Positions 1 through 8,771 of a DNA stretch of 64,000 nucleotides are shown one piece after another. The translations under genes were made by a program, and so were the position numbers. Location of the stretch: NCBI RefSeq assembly GCF_014646055.1, contig NZ_BMMS01000011.1, positions 1-64,000 of the forward strand. Direction: 5' to 3'. Each line of letters begins with the position of its first letter. Positions within the stretch are counted from its first letter, which is position 1. Origin of the DNA: Wenjunlia tyrosinilytica. GTDB taxonomy: Bacteria; Actinomycetota; Actinomycetes; Streptomycetales; Streptomycetaceae. The notes below the pieces were generated by a model that saw nothing but the letters and a program-made list of their open reading frames with translations, was not told the origin of the DNA and made no database searches.

Positions 1-75
1 GAGTTCTCAAGGAACGGACGCTTCCTTCAAGACCCTTTCACCGGTCTCTCCGGGCGCTTCCCTTCTTGTTTCTCC

Positions 76-105
76 AGCTTATCGGACTCGATTCGGCCTT
101 TTCAA
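76..105 (-). promoter_or_regulatory. Second rrn promoter candidate
   Basis: The minus strand reads TTGAAA (plus 100-105), an 18-base spacer, then TAAGCT (plus 76-81). It lies about 75 bases before the left edge and points toward the presumed 16S gene. Multiple promoters are usual for Streptomyces rrn operons. The -10 is only a moderate match. Confidence 0.45.
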
Positions 106-307
106 ATCGGCCTCTTCGCCATCCGGCAGCTTTTCGGAGATTTCCTTCGACTTCGCACCCAAGCCTACCAGGCTTTTGGTGTTCCGTTTCCGGGGGGTGA
201 CTCCCGCGAGAAAGGAAGAGTCCATTGGAATTCTTCGGTCTTCTCGGGAGTGGAGTGGATCGTAACTCCTGCCTGCGACTGGTGTCCAGTTTCGCGGCAA
301 CCGTTCA

Positions 308-336
308 AATCTACCTCCCGCCCCACCCCCTGTCAA
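308..336 (-). promoter_or_regulatory. Strong rrn promoter (-35/-10)
   Basis: The minus strand reads TTGACA (plus 331-336), a 17-base spacer, then TAGATT (plus 308-313). This is a near-consensus housekeeping sigma promoter pointing left into the rRNA leader. It is the most distal promoter visible, and transcription should begin near position 301. Confidence 0.75.
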
Positions 337-402
337 CAGGAGGAGCGGCGCGAAGAGGAGGTTAGCAGTCCCACGGGCTCCCGCGCACATCAGCCCGCAC
401 GT

Positions 403-1413
403 TCAGGCGGCGGTGGGCAGCTGGTCGCCCCGGTCGAGCCGTTCCACATCACCCGTCTCGCCGCTCCGTGCCTGCCTGCGGCCCAGGACGAAGACGTAGA
501 CGAGGAACAGACCCTCGACCAGCACCCCGATCCCGATCCGCGCCCAGGTGGGCAGCGGGGACGGAGTCACAAAGGCCTCGATGACACCGGAGACCAGCAG
601 CACCAGCGCCAGGCCGATGGCCATCCCGATCGCCGCCCGTCCCTCCTCGGCGAGGGCGGCACGCCTGGTGCGCGGACCCGGGTCAATGACCGTCCAGCCC
701 AGCCGCAGCCCCGTTCCGGCCGCCACGAAGACGGCCGTCAATTCCAGCAGGCCGTGCGGAAGGATCAGTCCCAGGAAGGTGTCGATACGGCCCACCGAGC
801 CCATGAGCCCGATGCCGACGCCGAGGTTCACCACGTTCTGGAACAGCACCCACAGCACAGGAATTCCCAGGAAGGCCCCGAAGACGAGGCAGATGGCGGC
901 GGCCTGGGCGTTGTTCGTCCAGACCTGCGCGGCGAACGAGCCCGCGGGGTGGCTGGAGTAGTACGTCTCGTAGCCCCCTCCCGGCCTGGTCAGGCTCCGC
1001 AGGTCGTCCGGTGCCGCGATGGTGGCCTGGACCTCGGGGTGAGCCGCGATCCACCAGCCGATGACGGCCGCGAGCGCCGTAGAGAGCAGTGCGGTCGGGA
1101 CCCACCAGCGCCGGGAGCGGTAGACAGCGGCGGGAAAGGCCGAGGCGAAGAAATGGGCCACATCGCGCCAGCCCGCCGTACGTGCCCCGGTGACCGCGCT
1201 GCGGGCCCGGGCCACCAGCGTGGTGAGCCGGCCGACCAGTGCCGGATCAGGGGCACTCGACTGCACCAGGGACAGATGTGTGGCCGTGCGCTGGTAGAGG
1301 GTGACGAGTTCGTCCGTCTCCTCGCCCGACAGCCGGCGGCCCCGCCGCCGCAGCAGCGCGTCCAGGCGGTCCCATTCGGCACGGTGCGCGGCCACGAAGA
1401 CGTCGAGGTCCAT
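403..1413 (-). CDS. Stage II sporulation protein M-like membrane protein
   Basis: This 336-residue polytopic membrane protein belongs to the SpoIIM/DUF95 family. A cytoplasmic N-terminal region of about 100 residues (MDLDVFVAAHRAEWDRLDAL) is followed by several hydrophobic helices, including segments near WWVPTALLSTALAAVIGW and AQAAAICLVFGAFLGIPV. Actinobacterial members are not tied to engulfment as in Bacillus, and their role is unknown. The gene is divergent from the RDD-protein gene, with about 100 bases between the starts. From memory, actinobacteria often place these two families side by side. The ATG at 1413 is the first start in frame with the conserved N-terminus. Confidence 0.85.
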   Translation of the reverse strand: MDLDVFVAAHRAEWDRLDALLRRRGRRLSGEETDELVTLYQRTATHLSLVQSSAPDPALVGRLTTLVARARSAVTGARTAGWRDVAHFFASAFPAAVYRSRRWWVPTALLSTALAAVIGWWIAAHPEVQATIAAPDDLRSLTRPGGGYETYYSSHPAGSFAAQVWTNNAQAAAICLVFGAFLGIPVLWVLFQNVVNLGVGIGLMGSVGRIDTFLGLILPHGLLELTAVFVAAGTGLRLGWTVIDPGPRTRRAALAEEGRAAIGMAIGLALVLLVSGVIEAFVTPSPLPTWARIGIGVLVEGLFLVYVFVLGRRQARSGETGDVERLDRGDQLPTAA

Positions 1414-1517
1414 GCGGCTCAGCTTCCCAGACGCCGGATGCGCGTGCCCCGGGGGTGGGAGGCATGCTTGTCGGGCAGGGCTCCCGGGGAGAGGGCCGCG
1501 AGGACGAGGGGCGAGCG

Positions 1518-2564
1518 ATGAGTCAGTTGGTCACGGGCGAGGCGGTTGTCCTCGGGCTGCAGCCCGCCAAGCTGCCGAGCCGCATAGTTGCGGTGGCCAT
1601 CGACCTCGCGGTGTATTGGGGCGTCTACCTCATCCTGGCCATCGCGCTGGTCGGCGCCACCTCGAGCCTGGACGACGCGGCGTCCGCCGCCGTGACCGTG
1701 GCGATGCTGCTGTTCCTGCTGGTCGGCGTGCCAGTCGCCGTCGAGACACTGTCGCGGGGGCGTTCCCTGGGGAAGCTGGCGCTCGGGCTGCGGGTGCTGC
1801 GGGACGACGGCGGGCCGGTCCGGTTCCGGCATGCGCTGGTGCGCGGTGCCGTGGGGGCCATCGAGATCCAGCTGTCGATGGGGGTGATCGCGAGCATCGC
1901 CTCGCTCGTGTCGGCGCGTGGCCGCAGGGTGGGGGATGTCTTCGCGGGGACGCTCGTGGTCCGCGAACGGATCCCGGCGCAGTATCTCCAGCAGCCGCCT
2001 CCGCCGCCGTGGCTGGTGGGGCAGTTGGCCGGAATTGATCTGTCGGCGGTGCCGGACGAGCTGTGGCTCGCGGTGCGGCAGTACCTCTCGCGGATGCGGC
2101 AGCTGGACCCTCAGGTGAGCTGGGGCATGGCGCAGCGGCTGGCCGCGGATGTGACCGCCCGCACGGGCAGGGCGGTGCCCCAGGGAGTGCCTCCGGCGGC
2201 CTATCTGGCGGCGGTCGTGGCCGAGCGGCAGTCCCGGGACGCACGGAGGGTGTTCGGAAGCGCTCAAGCGAACGGAGCCACGGGGGCGCCCGTCGCGGCC
2301 GGCCACGCATCCGGTCAGGGGCCGGTCGCCCCGGTGAACGGGCCGACGTACGGGGGGTACGGGCCGATGGGCGGACCCGCGCATGCTCCTGCCGACGGTC
2401 ACCCGGCGCCCTCGGCTTCTCCTCGGGTCGACGACGGCAGGCCGACCGGCGGTTCCGCGTCCGGCCCCCAGCAATCCGGCACCCAGCAATCCGGCCCTCG
2501 GCAATCCGGCACGTCGCGGTCCGGGCAGTCCGGCGGAAGCACGGGGTTCGCTCCTCCCGCGTAG
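1518..2564 (+). CDS. RDD family membrane protein
   Basis: This 348-residue protein has an N-terminal RDD domain of unknown, possibly transport-related, function. It opens with MSQLVTGEAVVLGLQPAKLP and has the family hallmarks SRIVAVAIDL near residue 20 and GRSLGKLALGLRVL in the second half of the domain, with three or four membrane helices in the first 160 residues. The C-terminal half is a hydrophilic tail rich in Gly, Pro, Ala and Gln that ends in short QQSG repeats, so it is probably disordered in the cytoplasm. The ATG at 1518 is preferred over the upstream GTG-type extension because the conserved part begins right after it. It is divergent from the SpoIIM-like gene. Confidence 0.85.
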   Translation: MSQLVTGEAVVLGLQPAKLPSRIVAVAIDLAVYWGVYLILAIALVGATSSLDDAASAAVTVAMLLFLLVGVPVAVETLSRGRSLGKLALGLRVLRDDGGPVRFRHALVRGAVGAIEIQLSMGVIASIASLVSARGRRVGDVFAGTLVVRERIPAQYLQQPPPPPWLVGQLAGIDLSAVPDELWLAVRQYLSRMRQLDPQVSWGMAQRLAADVTARTGRAVPQGVPPAAYLAAVVAERQSRDARRVFGSAQANGATGAPVAAGHASGQGPVAPVNGPTYGGYGPMGGPAHAPADGHPAPSASPRVDDGRPTGGSASGPQQSGTQQSGPRQSGTSRSGQSGGSTGFAPPA

Positions 2565-2646
2565 ACGAACGAGCCTTCCCGCGGCAGACGATCCTTCCCG
2601 CGTAGTCCCTGGTCGGTGGCCCTTAGGCCGTAGGTGTACTCGTAGT

Positions 2647-2697
2647 CCACGGCATGCGATGGTCCACGGCATGCGATGACCCACGGCATGCGATGGC
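2647..2697. repeat. 17-bp tandem repeat, three copies
   Basis: The unit CCACGGCATGCGATGGT is repeated at 2647-2663, 2664-2680 and 2681-2697 with only one or two changes per copy. It contains the palindrome GCATGC. It lies between the convergent RDD gene and the hypothetical gene, in non-coding DNA. Confidence 0.9.
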
Positions 2698-2700
2698 CCT

Positions 2701-2740
2701 GGCAGTCCACGGCAGTCCACGGCAGTCCACGGCAGTCAAG
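2701..2740. repeat. 10-bp tandem repeat, four copies
   Basis: GGCAGTCCAC occurs at 2701, 2711 and 2721, followed by the variant GGCAGTCAAG at 2731. It directly follows the 17-bp repeat and shares its CCACGGCA core, suggesting both arose by slippage from one seed. Confidence 0.9.
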
Positions 2741-2783
2741 TGGTCCACGGCGCGGCCGAGGCGGGCCCTCGGACTCGTCCGGC

Positions 2784-3419
2784 CTACTCGAAGGCCGGGG
2801 GCGGGGACTCGAACGTGGAGGGCGGGGACTCCAGGTCCTCGAGCTCGATCCCGGGGGCCGCGAGGACGACGTCGCCCGCGATGTGCACGGTGTGCTGCTC
2901 GCCCGTGTCCATGTCGCTGACCTGGTAGTTCTCCAACATCAGCGGCCCATTGTCAGTGTCGTGTGCTTCAGTGTTCACCAGGGCCCAGGACTGGTCGATG
3001 GTGCGTGGCGCGAGGACTGGCGCGGTGAAGGCGACGAGGCGGATTCGGGTGGCGGGGCCACCGGGGTCGAGGCGCAGCAGTCGGGCCGTTGCGATGAGGA
3101 AGCCAGGGGAAGTTCCGGCGAATGTGTGGGCGCGGGCGTTGCCTTCCTGCGCTTGCAACCCAGCCGGGTCGGAGCGGACCCAGGTGACGCCTTCGAGGCA
3201 GGCGCCGCGGACCTGCCAGCCGGCGGCGTGGAGTTCGAGACGGATGGGTCTGCCGAGAGCGTCGATCGTGAGGTCGACGGAGCCCGAGTGATCGCCCGAG
3301 GGAGTGGTGGTCCGCGCGGTGTAGCGCCAGCCGGAGGGGCCGGGGGCGCACTGGAAGTGTTCTTCTCCCAAGGGGGTGCTGTCGTATGGCTCATACAGCG
3401 AATAGCGACCGCGTGGCAT
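2784..3419 (-). CDS. Conserved hypothetical protein
   Basis: This 211-residue soluble protein has no signal peptide or membrane helix. I do not recognise the family. It starts MPRGRYSLYEPYDSTPLGEE and is rich in beta-prone stretches (WRYTARTTT, VDLTIDALGRPIRLEL, TRIRLVAF), so a mostly beta fold is likely. The C-terminus is acidic and proline-rich. It is read leftward and lies downstream of ahcY, but a strong terminator at 3455-3486 separates the two, so it probably has its own promoter. The start is the ATG at 3419. Confidence 0.6.
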   Translation of the reverse strand: MPRGRYSLYEPYDSTPLGEEHFQCAPGPSGWRYTARTTTPSGDHSGSVDLTIDALGRPIRLELHAAGWQVRGACLEGVTWVRSDPAGLQAQEGNARAHTFAGTSPGFLIATARLLRLDPGGPATRIRLVAFTAPVLAPRTIDQSWALVNTEAHDTDNGPLMLENYQVSDMDTGEQHTVHIAGDVVLAAPGIELEDLESPPSTFESPPPAFE

Positions 3420-3454
3420 TGGACGACTCTACGGGGAGCGTGGGCACGGACGGG

Positions 3455-3486
3455 CGAGGGCCCCCGTGCGGTGGCGGGGGCCCTCG
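3455..3486 (-). terminator. Hairpin terminator downstream of ahcY
   Basis: There is a perfect 12-bp inverted repeat (CGAGGGCCCCCG at 3455-3466 and its complement at 3475-3486) with an 8-base loop. It lies about 60 bases after the ahcY stop. There is no clear U-tract, as is usual in Streptomyces. Confidence 0.75.
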
Positions 3487-3547
3487 TTGGTCACCGGTGG
3501 TTCAGGCGGGGACGGACGCGCTGGTCAGCCTGCGTGTCCGAGACCGG

Positions 3548-5005
<1,458 letters not shown>

Positions 5006-5222
5006 GCTGTGGTCTCCTCGGAGTCGGGTTCGAGGGTGGGCGTCGGTCTGTCAGCCGCGGTGGTTTCAGAGCCCGGCGAGGGCTTGACGCGCGCACGCCG
5101 AACTGGACCGGTGGTGCCGGTCCTCTACCGCAGCGCAGTCCGTCGGAGGCCCTCTCTCCCTCGGTCGGCCCTCGCGGGCCGCCCGACCGCCATCAGCAGC
5201 GACGTCTGGCTCTGTGTACAGA

Positions 5223-5250
5223 AATCTACACCGATTGTCCGAGCAGCCAA
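5223..5250 (-). promoter_or_regulatory. Probable ahcY promoter
   Basis: The minus strand reads TTGGCT (plus 5245-5250), a 16-base spacer, then TAGATT (plus 5223-5228). Transcription would start near 5216, leaving about 210 untranslated bases before ahcY. The leader includes a 7-bp hairpin with arms at 5105-5111 and 5117-5123. Confidence 0.5.
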
Positions 5251-5284
5251 GCGTCCGGCGCGGGTTCGCGCCAACTCTCCAGCG

Positions 5285-5317
5285 GGGATCGGGTTCCGGC
5301 TCGAGGAAACCGATCCC
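5285..5317. promoter_or_regulatory. Inverted repeat upstream of the PTS gene
   Basis: There are 13-bp arms at 5285-5297 (GGGATCGGGTTCC) and 5305-5317 (GGAAACCGATCCC) with a 7-base gap and one mismatch. It lies 104 bases before the PTS start. It could be an operator for a sugar regulator or a leader hairpin. No regulator gene is adjacent. Confidence 0.45.
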
Positions 5318-5420
5318 GACCGGTGTGTTGCTAAGCGGTGGGGGGCGGGGCGAGACTCATGCGCCAGCCGGGCAGTTCCTTCCGCGTGACGCGGCCCGGC
5401 CCAGCACAACCAAGGAGTCG

Positions 5421-7571
5421 ATGCACGTGACTGGTCCCGACATCCCTCGCGAGAGAGCGGGGAGGAGCGAGCCGGGGCTGAAGCTGCTCGCTGTCACCGC
5501 CTGTCCGACGGGGATCGCCCACACCTATATGGCCGCGGAGAAGCTCTCCCAGGCCGCCGCAGCCCTCGGGCACACCATGAAAGTGGAGACGCAAGGTTCG
5601 ATCGGGGTGGAGAACGCACTGTCTGACAACGATGTCAGAGAGGCTGACGCCGTGATCGTCGCGGCGGACAAGGACGTGGACACGAGCCGGTTCGCCGGGA
5701 AGAGGCTGCTGGTGGTGGGGGTCGCCGAGGGGATCCGCCACCCCGAGCGGCTGGTCGAACGGGCCCTTGCCGCCCCCGTGCACCGCGTCGGCGGCTCCGG
5801 GGGATCGGCGGCTGCCTCGGGGGCGGCCGCCGGTACTGCGGGCGGCGGCGAACGCAGCGCCGTGTACAAGGCGCTGATGAACGGTGTCAGCTACATGATC
5901 CCGTTCGTCGTGGTGGGCGGACTCCTGATCGCGATCTCACTCGCGCTCGGCGGCGACCCCAAGCCGGACGGCGGCCTGGTCATCCCCGAGGGGACGTTCT
6001 GGAAGCACGTCAACGACATCGGGGTGATCGGCTTCACGCTGATGGTGCCGGTCCTGTCCGGCTACATCGCCTATGCGATCGGCGACCGGCCGGCGCTGGT
6101 GCCGGGCATGATCGGAGGCTGGATAGCCAATACCGGCGCCCTCTACGACAGCAAGTCGGGCGCGGGGTTCATCGGGGCGATCGTGACCGGGTTCCTCGCC
6201 GGGCACCTGGTGCTGTGGATCAAGAAGGTGAAGGTCCCGAAGTTCGCCCAGCCGATCATGCCGATCATCGTGATCCCGATCGTGGCGACGGTGACCCTGG
6301 GGCTGTTCTTCATCTATGTGATCGGCAAGCCGATCGCCTGGGTCTTCGAGAACCTCACCGACTGGCTGTCCGGCATGACGGGCACCAGTGCGGCGCTGCT
6401 GGGCATCATCCTCGGGCTGATGATCGCGTTCGACATGGGCGGGCCGGTGAACAAGACGGCGTTCCTCTTCGGCGCGGGCCTGGTCTCCAAGAATCCGGAG
6501 ATCATGGGCATGTGCGCGGCGGCGATTCCCGTACCGCCGCTGGGGGTGGGCCTGGCCACGGTGATCCGGCGCGGGTTCTTCACCGAACAGGAGCAGGAGA
6601 CCGGCTACGCGGCGCTGTTCATGGGGTGCTTCGGCATCACGGAGGGCGCCATCCCGTTCGCGGCCGCTCGGCCGGCGAGGATCATTCCGGCGAATATGAT
6701 CGGCGGCGCCGTGGCCGGGGCGGTCGCGGGGGTTGCCGGGGTCGAGGACTCGGTCCCCCACGGTGGTCCGATCGTGGCGGTGCTCGGAGCCATCGGCGGT
6801 GTGCCGATGTTCTTCGTGGCGGTGCTGGCGGGCACGGCGGCGACCGCGCTGACGGCGGTGGCGTTGATCGGGATGCGGCACAGCGGGAAGGAGGCCGGGG
6901 CGCAGGTCGCGGTTCCGTCGCCGGCTCCCGAGCGCGAACTGGCCATGGCGGGCGCGCCCGCCACCGCGACGGGCGCGGTGACCACCGCGAGCACCGGCGA
7001 CGGCCCCGCCGGCGACACGGGCCCCGGCACGGCCACGAGCACCGGCGACGCTTCGGCCGATGTCCCGGCCGAAAGCCCGGCCGACGATCCCGTCGGCACT
7101 CCCACCGGCGAGCCGGGAGTGCTCTGCGGGTATCTCACCAGCGGCACGGTGAAGGAACAGCTGGTCTCGCGGACGAAGAAGGAGGCCATCGAGGAGATGG
7201 CCGATCTGCTCGCGTCGACGGGCAAGGTCGCCGACAAGGCCGGGCTCATCGAGGCGGCTCTGGCGCGCGAGGTGCAGGGCACCACGGGTCTGGGTGAGGA
7301 GATAGCGATACCCCACGCCAAGTCGGACGCGGTCACGGCTCCGGTGGTCGGGTTCGCCCGATCCGCCGAGGGGATCGAGTGGGGCTCGCTGGACGGGACG
7401 ACGGCGAAGCTGGTGTTCATGATCTCGGTGCCGGAGGCGGCGGCCGGGGACGAGCACCTGCGCATTCTGGCTCTGCTGTCGCGCAGGCTGGTGGACGCGG
7501 ACTTCCGTGCGAGATTGCAGGCGGCGCCGACGAGGGAGGAGATCATGCGCTTGCTCGCCGAGATCCGTTAG
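5421..7571 (+). CDS. fruA: Fructose-type PTS permease, domains IIB-IIC-IIA
   Basis: This 716-residue single-chain enzyme II of the fructose family imports and phosphorylates the sugar using phosphate relayed from HPr. The order is IIB (phospho-Cys28 in VTACPTGIAHTY), the membrane IIC domain from about residue 140 (PVNKTAFLFG, FGITEGAIPFA), a linker rich in Thr, Ala, Gly and Pro (about 510-570), and IIA at the C-terminus with phospho-His632 in IAIPHAKS. The ATG at 5421 follows AAGGAG; longer in-frame starts read through untranslated leader. No fruK or fruR is adjacent, unlike the classical fruRKA operon, so the substrate could also be mannose given manA nearby. Confidence 0.9.
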   Translation: MHVTGPDIPRERAGRSEPGLKLLAVTACPTGIAHTYMAAEKLSQAAAALGHTMKVETQGSIGVENALSDNDVREADAVIVAADKDVDTSRFAGKRLLVVGVAEGIRHPERLVERALAAPVHRVGGSGGSAAASGAAAGTAGGGERSAVYKALMNGVSYMIPFVVVGGLLIAISLALGGDPKPDGGLVIPEGTFWKHVNDIGVIGFTLMVPVLSGYIAYAIGDRPALVPGMIGGWIANTGALYDSKSGAGFIGAIVTGFLAGHLVLWIKKVKVPKFAQPIMPIIVIPIVATVTLGLFFIYVIGKPIAWVFENLTDWLSGMTGTSAALLGIILGLMIAFDMGGPVNKTAFLFGAGLVSKNPEIMGMCAAAIPVPPLGVGLATVIRRGFFTEQEQETGYAALFMGCFGITEGAIPFAAARPARIIPANMIGGAVAGAVAGVAGVEDSVPHGGPIVAVLGAIGGVPMFFVAVLAGTAATALTAVALIGMRHSGKEAGAQVAVPSPAPERELAMAGAPATATGAVTTASTGDGPAGDTGPGTATSTGDASADVPAESPADDPVGTPTGEPGVLCGYLTSGTVKEQLVSRTKKEAIEEMADLLASTGKVADKAGLIEAALAREVQGTTGLGEEIAIPHAKSDAVTAPVVGFARSAEGIEWGSLDGTTAKLVFMISVPEAAAGDEHLRILALLSRRLVDADFRARLQAAPTREEIMRLLAEIR

Positions 7572-7636
7572 CCCGGGAGGGAGCCGGGAGGGAGCCGGGA
7601 GGGTCCGGAGGGGGCCCGGAGGGAGACGGAACCGGC

Positions 7637-7667
7637 CGAGGGCCCTCGCTGGTCGGCGGGGCCCTCG
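7637..7667. terminator. Hairpin terminator between convergent genes
   Basis: A 9-bp stem CGAGGGCCC / GGGCCCTCG (7637-7645 and 7659-7667) with a 13-base loop lies between the rightward PTS gene and the leftward cation-efflux gene, so it may serve both. It is preceded by short GAGCCGGGAGG repeats at about 7575-7610. Confidence 0.6.
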
Positions 7668-7714
7668 GGGACGAACACTGAGGCCGGGCGCGGGTACAGC
7701 CTGGCGGCCGGGGG

Positions 7715-8698
7715 TCAGTGCTCGGAGCCGCCCTGCCCTGTGGCTCCGCCGGGGGTCGCTGTCGGGTCCGGGCCTGCCGCGGCGGCGTCGGCGCTGTAGA
7801 TGTCGGGTTCGAGGTAGATGACGCGGGCGATCGGCACGGCCTCGCGGATGCGCCGCTCGGCGTCGTCGATGGCCTCGGCGACCACGGCGGCGGTGTCGTC
7901 GTGCCGTACCGCGATCTTCGCCGCGACCAGGAGCTCCTCCGGACCCAGGTGCAGGGTGCGCATGTGGATGACACCGGTCACGGTCCTTCCGTCCACCGTG
8001 GCCTCGCGGATCTTCTCCACGACCTCGGGCCCCGCGGCCTCGCCGAGCAGGAGCGACTTGGTCTCGGCGGCGAGCACGAGCGCGATCACGACGAGCAGGA
8101 CGCCGATGCACACGGTTCCGATGCCGTCCCACACACCGTCGTCCGTCAGCAGCGCGAGGCCGACACCGCCGAGGGCCAGCGCGAGGCCGACCAGGGCGCC
8201 GAAGTCCTCGAGCAGTACGACGGGCAGCTCGGGAGCCTTGGCACGCCGCACGTACTGCACCCAGGAGAGGTCTCCGCGGGTCTGGTTGGACTCCTTGATC
8301 GCGGTCCGGAACGAGAAGCTCTCCGCGATGATCGCGAACACCAGCACGCCCACCGGCCAGTACCAGTGCTCGATGGCGTGCGGGTGCTCGATCTTCTCGT
8401 AGCCCTCGTAGAGGGCGAAGACGCCACCGATGGTGAACAGGACGATGGAGACCAGGAAGCTGTAGATGTAGCGCTCGCGGCCGTAGCCGAACGGGTGCTC
8501 GGGGGTCGCCGCGCGCTGTGCTTTCTTGCCTCCGATGAGCAGCAGCGCCTGGTTGCCGGAGTCGGCGACCGAGTGCACGCCCTCGGCGAGCATGGACGAC
8601 GAACCACTGAAGGCGAACGCCACGAACTTCGATACGGCGATCGCGAGGTTGGCGCCGAGCGCCGCCACGATCGCTTTGGTTCCGCCTCCAGCACTCAT
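7715..8698 (-). CDS. Cation diffusion facilitator transporter
   Basis: This 327-residue membrane antiporter of the CDF family exports divalent metal ions in exchange for protons. The N-terminus (ALGANLAIAVSKFVAFAFSG) and the family motif SMLAEGVHSVADSGNQ, with its metal-binding Asp and His, are plain. About six helices are followed by a cytoplasmic metal-binding-fold C-terminal domain. The substrate (Zn, Mn, Co or Fe) cannot be read from the sequence. The start is the ATG at 8698; the in-frame upstream extension runs into manA. It is the last gene of the leftward mannose-metabolism run, 73 bases after manA. Confidence 0.9.
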   Translation of the reverse strand: MSAGGGTKAIVAALGANLAIAVSKFVAFAFSGSSSMLAEGVHSVADSGNQALLLIGGKKAQRAATPEHPFGYGRERYIYSFLVSIVLFTIGGVFALYEGYEKIEHPHAIEHWYWPVGVLVFAIIAESFSFRTAIKESNQTRGDLSWVQYVRRAKAPELPVVLLEDFGALVGLALALGGVGLALLTDDGVWDGIGTVCIGVLLVVIALVLAAETKSLLLGEAAGPEVVEKIREATVDGRTVTGVIHMRTLHLGPEELLVAAKIAVRHDDTAAVVAEAIDDAERRIREAVPIARVIYLEPDIYSADAAAAGPDPTATPGGATGQGGSEH

Positions 8699-8771
8699 CT
8701 GTGCCCGGTGTCCCTTCGTCAGTCGTCCGGCAAGGCGCACATTCTTGCAGCCTCGACGACCGCCGTTCGGG

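Larger units (their letters stand above)
1..345 (-). promoter_or_regulatory. rRNA operon promoter and 16S leader region
   Basis: No protein gene lies between the window start and the stop of the SpoIIM-like gene at 403. Read on the minus strand, this AT-richer stretch ends at the left edge in GTTCCTTGAGAACTC, the sequence I know just upstream of the mature 16S region in Streptomyces rrn operons. Two promoter-like elements (listed separately) point left. The 16S, 23S and 5S genes would lie off the left edge. The identification rests on recognition of the leader, not on any mature rRNA sequence, which is absent from the window. Confidence 0.8.

Noticed and set aside
5006-5222. S-adenosylhomocysteine riboswitch in the ahcY leader
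   Set aside because: The leader has GCGCTGCGG at one point, but the paired flanks and the second stem of the known riboswitch core could not be fitted. Kept only as a long-leader observation.
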